Assembly: GCF_048388525.1 (NCBI RefSeq)
Contig: NZ_DBGCTQ010000094.1
Span: forward strand, 1-10,052
Source of the DNA: BQOK01 sp048388525
GTDB taxonomy: Bacteria > Bacillota > Clostridia > Oscillospirales > Ruminococcaceae
Length of the DNA: 10,052 nucleotides
Reading direction: 5' to 3'
Both the position numbers and the translations under genes were made by a program. Below are positions 6,224 through 10,052 of the stretch, piece by piece. Every line of letters begins with the position of its first letter. The first letter of the stretch is position 1. The notes beneath the pieces were generated by a model that saw only the letters and a program-made list of their open reading frames with translations, made no database searches and was not told the DNA's origin.

Positions 6224-6541
6224 ATGGGATTTTTTCGACGTTTTTTATCGGTTGGCCTGGGGATCGCCGCAGGAGCCTTTGCCTATAAGCTGCTGAAGGA
6301 CTACAACGACGACGGCCACATTGACGGGGAATATGTGGAGCTGCCGCCCGAGCAGGGCCAGGGGGAACAAGAGGCCCCGGCGGCGCCCGCCGGCGGCGCG
6401 GCCGACGCCGCCCCGAACCCGAACCCGGTGGAGCTGGGCGCGGCCGAAAAACCGCTTACCGGCGACGGGCGGCTGGACGCCACCCGCATTGCCTCCCCCG
6501 AGGACTTTGGCGACTGGGACGACCTGGGCTGCAAGGGCTGA
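6224..6541 (+). CDS. Small membrane-anchored acidic protein with a calcium-loop-like motif, unknown function
   Basis: A 105-residue protein that I do not recognise. Residues 1-6 are basic (MGFFRR), followed by one hydrophobic helix (about 7-24), which would anchor it with little N-terminal sequence inside. Directly after the helix comes DYNDDGHIDGEY (26-37), resembling an EF-hand or dockerin loop (Asp, Asn, Asp, Gly, Ile, Asp in the expected places), though position 12 is Tyr rather than Glu or Asp. A low-complexity Ala/Pro/Glu linker (about 42-70) leads to an acidic, more ordered-looking end, SPEDFGDWDDLGCKG. AGGAG lies nine bases before the ATG. The stop is 23 bases before the radical SAM gene, so the two are probably one transcript. 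A real gene is likely because promoter, ribosome site and codon use agree. Confidence 0.78.
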   Translation: MGFFRRFLSVGLGIAAGAFAYKLLKDYNDDGHIDGEYVELPPEQGQGEQEAPAAPAGGAADAAPNPNPVELGAAEKPLTGDGRLDATRIASPEDFGDWDDLGCKG

Positions 6542-6564
6542 ACACGGGAAAGGGGGCAAGGCCC

Positions 6565-7467
6565 ATGGCGGAAGCGGTGCCCACGGTGCCGGCAAAGCGC
6601 ATTTTGTCGTCCTACCAAAAGAACGGGTGGTTTGGTTCCGGTTACACCATGAACCTGTACCGGGGCTGCTGCCACGGCTGCATTTACTGCGACAGCCGCA
6701 GCGCCTGCTACGGTGTGCAGGACTTTGACACGGTGCACGCCAAGGAGAACGCCCTGGCCCTTTTGGAAGCCGATCTGCGCGCGACCCGCAGGCGCGGCGT
6801 GGTGCTGACCGGCTCCATGGGCGACCCCTATAATCCGTTTGAACCCGCCGAGCGGCTGACCCACGGCGCGCTGAACCTGTTTTGCCGCTATGGATTCGGC
6901 GCGGTGGTGCTGACCAAAAGCGACCTGGTTTTAAACGATCTGGGCTTGCTTTTGCGCCTGGGGGAGCGGGAACCGGTGGCAGTGATGTTCAGCATTACCG
7001 CCCTGGACGACGAACTCTGCCGCCAGGTGGAGCCGCACGCGCCCCCCACCTCGGCCCGGCTGGCCGCCCTGCGCGAGCTGTGCGCGGCCGGGGTGCTGTG
7101 CGGCGTGGTGCTGACGCCGATCCTGCCCTTTTTGGAGGACACCCCCGGGAATGTGACCGGCATCGTGCACGCCGCGGCCCGCGCGGGTGCGGCGTACTGC
7201 TATGTGGGCGGCCCGGGCGATTTTGGGGTGACCCAGCGGACCGGCCAGCGGGAGTATTTTCACGCGGAGCTTGCGCGGCGCTTTCCCGGGATGGAAACAC
7301 GGTACAAAAGGGCCTTTGGACCAAAATATTTTTGTGCCAGCCCGCGCGCGCTGGAATTGCAGGCCGCGTTTGAGGCGGCCTGCCGGGAAGAGGGGCTGGA
7401 GTGGCGGCTGCCCCGGATCGAGGGGCTCATCAAGGGCGCCGAGCCCAGCCAGATGACGTTTTTATAA
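6565..7467 (+). CDS. SPL-family radical SAM protein (spore photoproduct lyase-like, COG1533)
   Basis: A 300-residue enzyme of the radical S-adenosylmethionine superfamily. The [4Fe-4S] motif is C35-x3-C39-x2-C42 in LYRGCCHGCIYCDSR, the characteristic form of the SplB-like group. Further family marks are GSMGDPYNPFE (83-93), the VVLTKS strand (114-119), VMFSITALDDE (about 139-150) and LTPILPFLEDTP. The C-terminus lacks a long extra domain. True spore photoproduct lyases repair a thymine dimer in spore DNA; many proteins of this wider group have unknown substrates, so repair is not claimed. The ATG at 6565 has AAAGGGGG upstream. It is preceded closely by the small membrane protein gene and followed after 26 bases by a small AT-rich gene. 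Confidence 0.92.
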   Translation: MAEAVPTVPAKRILSSYQKNGWFGSGYTMNLYRGCCHGCIYCDSRSACYGVQDFDTVHAKENALALLEADLRATRRRGVVLTGSMGDPYNPFEPAERLTHGALNLFCRYGFGAVVLTKSDLVLNDLGLLLRLGEREPVAVMFSITALDDELCRQVEPHAPPTSARLAALRELCAAGVLCGVVLTPILPFLEDTPGNVTGIVHAAARAGAAYCYVGGPGDFGVTQRTGQREYFHAELARRFPGMETRYKRAFGPKYFCASPRALELQAAFEAACREEGLEWRLPRIEGLIKGAEPSQMTFL

Positions 7468-7493
7468 CAAACTGTGATGTGAGAAGCCGACAG

Positions 7494-7718
7494 ATGGAAT
7501 TTCAAAAAGACGATTTGACCGAAGCAAAAAGGCAGATCGATTCAACCCTGCACAAATTGAGAGAAACGGTTAAAACTTTGGAAGCAAAGGAAAATACAGG
7601 GAGATATAAGCCGCAGATTACATTGGCAAAAAGGCGGATAAGGGCGTTTGAAATTGCAAATTGCCTGATAGAGAAGGAACTGGGCCACCAGAAAACACAT
7701 TCCGATTTGCCGGGCTGA
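7494..7718 (+). CDS. Small conserved-looking helical protein, unknown function
   Basis: A 74-residue, charged, fully helical-looking protein (MEFQKDDLTEAKRQIDSTLHK...). Leu/Ile/Val spacing in residues 7-32 and 41-62 suggests two amphipathic helices or a helical hairpin. From memory it resembles short uncharacterised proteins frequent in gut Lachnospiraceae and Oscillospiraceae, but no function is known to me. The ATG at 7494 is preceded by a weak GAGAAG. The gene is markedly poorer in G+C (about 42 percent by rough eye count) than its neighbours, with AAA, GAA and ATT codons, suggesting a different history or strong codon constraint. An upstream in-frame ATG at 7401 overlaps the radical SAM gene and is rejected. 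It is probably the last gene of the 6224-7718 unit. Confidence 0.75.
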   Translation: MEFQKDDLTEAKRQIDSTLHKLRETVKTLEAKENTGRYKPQITLAKRRIRAFEIANCLIEKELGHQKTHSDLPG

Positions 7719-7774
7719 CGGCGTTTTGCCTTGGAAGGACAAGGCGTGCGGGGCCACCCGCCCGCATTCAATAA

Positions 7775-7814
7775 GGGAAAGGCCCGGCGCTCTTTCGAGC
7801 GCCGGGCCTTTCCC
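7775..7814. terminator. Bidirectional hairpin between convergent genes
   Basis: An 18-bp perfect stem (7775-7792 with 7797-7814) with a TTTC loop lies between the end of the plus-strand gene at 7718 and that of the minus-strand gene at 7850. Each arm has an A or T triplet but no long T run follows, so termination is likely but perhaps incomplete. A smaller GCCTTG/CAAGGC hairpin lies at 7728-7745. Confidence 0.7.
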
Positions 7815-7849
7815 GCACACAAAACCCTTAGGGGAACGCAAAATAAAAT

Positions 7850-8089
7850 TCAGGCCGCCCGCAGACCGCGGCCTTTTTGGGGGCGGGCGACGCGCAGCCG
7901 GGGCGCCCGGCCCGGACGGGGCGCAGGGCGGCTGCCGGCGCGGCGCAGCACGGCAATGGCAAGCCCCAGCCCCGCCAAAGCCAGAGCGGCGGCAGGCAGG
8001 GCAAGACTGCCCTCGATGGCGGCGCCCGCCACCATGAGCATGCCCAAAGCCGCCAGGATGCAACCCATATCACACACGAATTTTTTCAT
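7850..8089 (-). CDS. Small two-helix membrane protein with Arg/Pro-rich tail, unknown function
   Basis: A 79-residue protein from ATG at 8089, with GAGGGG about seven bases before it on the minus strand. Residues 8-24 and 27-48 form two hydrophobic segments joined by a short turn (AIEGS). Residues 49-79 are strongly basic and proline-rich (RRAGSRPAPRPGRAPRLRVARP), with no acidic residue. An in-frame ATG at 8122 would add 11 residues but lacks a ribosome site. A consensus promoter with an embedded inverted repeat lies upstream, divergent from the XRE-S24 repressor gene. I do not recognise the family. The shape (short, two helices, cationic tail, repressor-controlled) recalls small membrane-acting stress or toxin proteins, but this is inference; a plain housekeeping membrane protein is also possible. 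Confidence 0.7.
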   Translation of the reverse strand: MKKFVCDMGCILAALGMLMVAGAAIEGSLALPAAALALAGLGLAIAVLRRAGSRPAPRPGRAPRLRVARPQKGRGLRAA

Positions 8090-8146
8090 GATGCCGCCCC
8101 TCACTGTAGGTTTGTACCGCATGGATGCGGTGTGGTTTCTGAATTT

Positions 8147-8175
8147 ATCTTACAACAACTATTAGTTGTTGTCAA
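8147..8175 (-). promoter_or_regulatory. Consensus promoter of the small membrane protein gene
   Basis: On the minus strand a perfect TTGACA (8170-8175) and TAAGAT (8147-8152) are exactly 17 bases apart. Predicted start is near 8140, about 50 bases before the ATG; a CCGCA/TGCGG hairpin (8117-8130) lies in the leader. The spacer is almost wholly an inverted repeat. Confidence 0.85.
8152..8172. promoter_or_regulatory. 21-bp inverted-repeat operator inside the promoter spacer
   Basis: ACAACAACTA (8152-8161) and its exact inverse complement (8163-8172) flank a single central T. The dyad covers the whole -35/-10 spacer of the minus-strand promoter and touches both hexamers, so a bound protein would block it. 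The product of the divergent XRE-S24 gene is the natural candidate. A half-site AACAAC is at 8185-8190, and a degenerate TTGT...ACAA dyad (8229-8242) covers the -10 of the plus-strand promoter. It is unlike the Gram-positive LexA box. Confidence 0.8.
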
Positions 8176-8208
8176 GCGAAAATTAACAACTTTTTTTATT
8201 AATGCGCC

Positions 8209-8237
8209 TTTACATAAACACTTTGCGGTTGTATAAT
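8209..8237 (+). promoter_or_regulatory. Promoter of the XRE-S24 repressor gene
   Basis: TTTACA (8209-8214) and TATAAT (8232-8237) are 17 bases apart, about 30 bases before the ATG and followed by AAAGGAG at 8251. Confidence 0.85.
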
Positions 8238-8267
8238 AACAATAGAGATGAAAGGAGTGGATCGCCT

Positions 8268-8888
8268 ATGTTTCAGGAGCGCTTAAAAAAACTGCGCAAG
8301 GAAAAGGGCTACAGCCAAAAGGTGCTTGCCGCAAGGCTGGGGGTAAGCCAGCAGGCTGTGGGAAAATGGGAGACCGGGCGCTCCTCGCCGGATCCGGCCA
8401 CGCTGGCGCGGCTGGCCGCGCTGCTGGAAAGCTCGGTCGATTCGCTGCTGGGCATTGGCGCGGTGGAGCAGCCCAGTGCGGTGCAGCGCTTTTTTGGCGG
8501 CTACGAGGAGAGCCCCATCCCGGTGGTGGGTACCGTGCGGGCCGGCTACGGCGCGCTGGCCTTTGAAGAGGACTACGGGGTGGAATACGCGCGGGTAAAG
8601 GACCCCTCGAACTACTTTTACCTGGTGGTAAAGGGCGACAGCATGGAGCCCCGCATTCAGGACGGCGACCTGGCTTTGGTGCACCGGCAGCCCACCCTGG
8701 AGAACGGGGATCTGGGCGTGATGGTGTTCGGAGAGGGCGAGGGAACGCTGAAAAAATTTATCCAGCGGGGCAACGCGGTGATCCTGCAGCCCTTCAACCC
8801 CCGCTATGAGGCAAAGGTAATCCGGGGGGAAGAGCTGGATCAGCTGTTCATTGCCGGCAAGGTGGTTGAAACGAAAGCAAAGTGGTGA
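8268..8888 (+). CDS. XRE-family repressor with S24 (LexA/CI-like) self-cleavage domain
   Basis: A 206-residue transcription factor. Residues 1-60 form a Cro/CI helix-turn-helix (RLKKLRKEKGYSQKVLAARLGVSQQAVGKWETGRSSPD, recognition helix near 27-36). Residues about 80-206 are a peptidase S24 domain with an Ala-Gly pair at 92-93 (TVRAGYG), the likely cleavage site, the nucleophile S125 in VKGDSMEP, and the general base K162 in GTLKKF. All catalytic residues are intact, so RecA-stimulated or other self-cleavage is possible, as in CI and LexA; relatives such as ImmR-type or stress regulators can use other signals. The ATG at 8268 is chosen by AAAGGAG 10 bases upstream; an ATG at 8202 would start upstream of the promoter. 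It is divergent from the small membrane protein gene. No other phage genes are seen around it. Confidence 0.93.
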   Translation: MFQERLKKLRKEKGYSQKVLAARLGVSQQAVGKWETGRSSPDPATLARLAALLESSVDSLLGIGAVEQPSAVQRFFGGYEESPIPVVGTVRAGYGALAFEEDYGVEYARVKDPSNYFYLVVKGDSMEPRIQDGDLALVHRQPTLENGDLGVMVFGEGEGTLKKFIQRGNAVILQPFNPRYEAKVIRGEELDQLFIAGKVVETKAKW

Positions 8889-8975
8889 GAGGGGCCGGCC
8901 CTTGGCCACAATGCTATCTTACCATAGGATGAATCCCATAAACCGTACTTCAAAAGGAAAGAAGCGTGTTTTTTG

Positions 8976-9599
8976 ATGCCCCTTACCCGGCTGTATTTGA
9001 TCCGCCACGGCCAAACCGACTGGAACGTGCGCGCGGCGCTGCAGGGCCGCACCGACATTGCACTGAACGACACCGGCCGGGCACAGGCCCGGGAGGCCCG
9101 CGCTTTATTGCAGGGCGTGCGCTTTGACGCGGTATACTCCAGCCCTTTGAGCCGGGCGGTGGAAACGGCGGCGCTGGTGAGCGGCTGGGAACGGGGCGCA
9201 ATCCAAACGGATGAGCGGCTGACCGAGATTGCGTTCGGCCCATGGGAGGGGTGCGAGAGCCGCGGGCTCGGCCCGGCCTTTGCCCCCTTTTTTGCGGACC
9301 CGGCAAACTACCGCCCGCCGCAGGGGGGCGAAAGCCTGCAAAGCCTGATGACGCGCACAGGCGCGTTTGCGGCCGAGATGCTGGCGCGGCATGCGGGGCA
9401 AACGGTGCTGGCGGCCAGCCACGGCGCTGCACTGCACGCGCTGCTGACCTGCGCGCTCAGGCGGCCCATGAGCGAGTTCTGGGCTGTGAACCTGGACAAT
9501 TGCTGCGTGGCGGTGCTGGAGAGCAGCGGCGGGCCCTTCCATTTAAAAGAGGTGCTCGGCAAGGCGGACGCCGGGTATGCGGAAAAGTATTTGAAATGA
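8976..9599 (+). CDS. Histidine phosphatase superfamily protein (phosphoglycerate mutase-like, branch 1)
   Basis: A 207-residue enzyme that uses a phosphohistidine intermediate to remove or move phosphate. Active-site residues are visible: R10, H11, G12 in LIRHGQTDWN, R60 in SSPLSRAVETA, E84 in ERLTEIAFGPWEG, and H149 in AASHGAAL. The length fits broad-specificity phosphatases (PhoE, CobC/alpha-ribazole phosphatase-like) better than the 230-250 residue glycolytic mutases. No cobalamin genes lie nearby to favour CobC. The start is not certain: ATG at 8976 or TTG at 8973, with AAAGGAAAG about 15 bases upstream and GAAG nearer. A possible extended -10 TGCTATCTT lies at 8912-8920, so a separate promoter from the repressor gene is plausible. 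Substrate unknown. Confidence 0.9.
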   Translation: MPLTRLYLIRHGQTDWNVRAALQGRTDIALNDTGRAQAREARALLQGVRFDAVYSSPLSRAVETAALVSGWERGAIQTDERLTEIAFGPWEGCESRGLGPAFAPFFADPANYRPPQGGESLQSLMTRTGAFAAEMLARHAGQTVLAASHGAALHALLTCALRRPMSEFWAVNLDNCCVAVLESSGGPFHLKEVLGKADAGYAEKYLK

Positions 9600-9701
9600 G
9601 CGGCGCAAAATTTTTTTGAGCTGTGACAGATGCAGCTGGGCTTTGCGGCCCTGCCCCCAAAGGGAAATGGGAAAAAGAGAGCCTGCCCCCGGCCGATGGC
9701 A

Positions 9702-9745
9702 TTGAAAGGCCCGGCGGCGGGCAGGGAATTTGGGTTGAAAGGCCC
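9702..9745 (+). repeat. Short direct repeat in the gap before the last gene
   Basis: TTGAAAGGCCC occurs at 9702-9712 and 9735-9745, 33 bases apart, each leading into G+C-rich sequence ending GGCGGGC. The remaining gap 9600-9818 holds only weak hairpins. Purpose unknown; may be chance in G+C-rich sequence. Confidence 0.35.
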
Positions 9746-9769
9746 CCGCGCAGCGGCGGGCCCGGTTTT
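9741..9769 (+). terminator. Weak terminator-like hairpin after the phosphatase gene
   Basis: GGCCC-CCGC pairs with GCGG-C-GGGCC (one bulged C) around a three-base loop and is followed within a few bases by TTTT (9766-9769). It lies 140 bases past the stop at 9599 and 50 before the next start. Confidence 0.4.
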
Positions 9770-9818
9770 GTGCACCCTTTTGGGAGAGCAGCCCAGCGGA
9801 CAGAGGAGGCGCGAGCCC

Positions 9819-10052
9819 GTGGATATGATGCAAAAACTCACGATTTTGGCCGACAGCGCCAAATACGACGTTGCCTGCACCTCCAGCGGGGTGGACCGGC
9901 AGGGCAAGGCGGGGAGTATTGGAAGTGCCAGCGCGCCGGGCATCTGCCATGCCTTTTCGGCGGACGGGCGCTGTGTGAGCCTTTTGAAGGTGCTGATGAC
10001 CAATGTGTGCGCCTATGACTGCGCGTATTGTGTGAACCGGAGCTCAAACGAT
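9819..10052 (+). CDS. Radical SAM protein of the putative DNA modification/repair type (TIGR03916-like), 5' part
   Basis: The first 78 codons run open to the right edge. The text KLTILADSAKYDVACTSSG, then GICHAFSADGRCVSLLKVLMTN and VCAYDCAYCVNRSSND, matches what I know of the radical SAM family named for its genomic link to uracil-DNA-glycosylase-like proteins. The cluster motif is C-x3-C-x2-C in NVCAYDCAYC. Its substrate is unproven; DNA modification or repair is only the family's working name. AGAGGAGG lies nine bases before GTG 9819, which is therefore preferred to the in-frame ATGs at 9825 and 9828. A UDG-like or DUF4130 partner gene would be expected just beyond the window. Confidence 0.9.
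   Translation, partial: MDMMQKLTILADSAKYDVACTSSGVDRQGKAGSIGSASAPGICHAFSADGRCVSLLKVLMTNVCAYDCAYCVNRSSND

Noticed and set aside
7731..8236. Plus-strand frames of 144 and 119 codons over the small membrane protein gene
   Set aside because: They begin in or near the hairpin region or lack a ribosome site, and read as Arg/Gly/Ala low complexity; the minus-strand frame has promoter, ribosome site and membrane segments.
8100..8260. Gram-positive LexA box (GAAC-n4-GTTC type) near the S24 repressor
   Set aside because: None is seen; the only strong dyad is the ACAACAAC-type repeat.
8902..8920. TTGGCC and TATCTT, seven bases apart, as a promoter of the phosphatase gene
   Set aside because: TTGGCC is a poor -35 and the spacing is too short; only the extended -10 is kept as a possibility in the gene entry.
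9308..10018. Open frames of 231 (minus) and 131 (plus) codons at the right end
   Set aside because: They overlap the phosphatase and the radical SAM start in other frames; the radical SAM frame has the cluster motif and a strong ribosome site.

Overview
The window reads as a chromosomal segment of a high-G+C Clostridia (Firmicutes), most like the Faecalibacterium/Subdoligranulum/Gemmiger type of gut Oscillospirales. The reasons are strong AGGAG-type ribosome binding sites, sigma-A-like promoters with extended -10 elements, short gaps ended by intrinsic terminators, G+C-rich codon use broken by AT-rich promoter regions, and family assignments (BlaI regulator, SPL-type radical SAM protein, rSAM protein of the UDG-linked type). 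No rRNA, tRNA, CRISPR array, insertion sequence or integrase was seen.

Layout. Positions 1-3250 are read leftward: the first codons of an unidentified gene at the very edge, a ten-helix-type EamA/DMT transporter with its own promoter, a long structured leader and a terminator, and a 595-residue Xaa-Pro aminopeptidase with its own promoter and terminator. From 3300 transcription turns rightward: a two-gene operon encodes a COG0523/CobW-type GTPase with a His/Cys-rich repeat region, then a second COG0523-like P-loop protein carrying a C-terminal domain that looks like DUF1980/TIGR03943 (YcgQ-like). The pair probably serves metal (zinc-type) handling. A strong terminator closes it. Next comes a stand-alone BlaI/MecI-type repressor with a possible self-operator, then a likely transcription unit of a small membrane-anchored acidic protein with a calcium-loop-like motif, an SPL-family radical SAM protein and an AT-rich small coiled-coil-like protein.

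An 18-bp hairpin at 7775-7814 separates this unit from a convergent small two-helix membrane protein gene (7850-8089, minus). That gene is divergent from an XRE-S24 (CI/LexA-like) repressor gene at 8268-8888. A near-perfect 21-bp inverted repeat fills the spacer of the minus-strand promoter, so the repressor very probably controls the small membrane protein. This is the most interesting local system: a candidate stress-responsive repressor/small membrane protein switch. It is followed by a histidine-phosphatase-family enzyme and, running off the right edge, the start of a radical SAM protein of the putative DNA modification/repair type (TIGR03916-like).

All family names come from reading motifs and from memory of the families; no database search was run.
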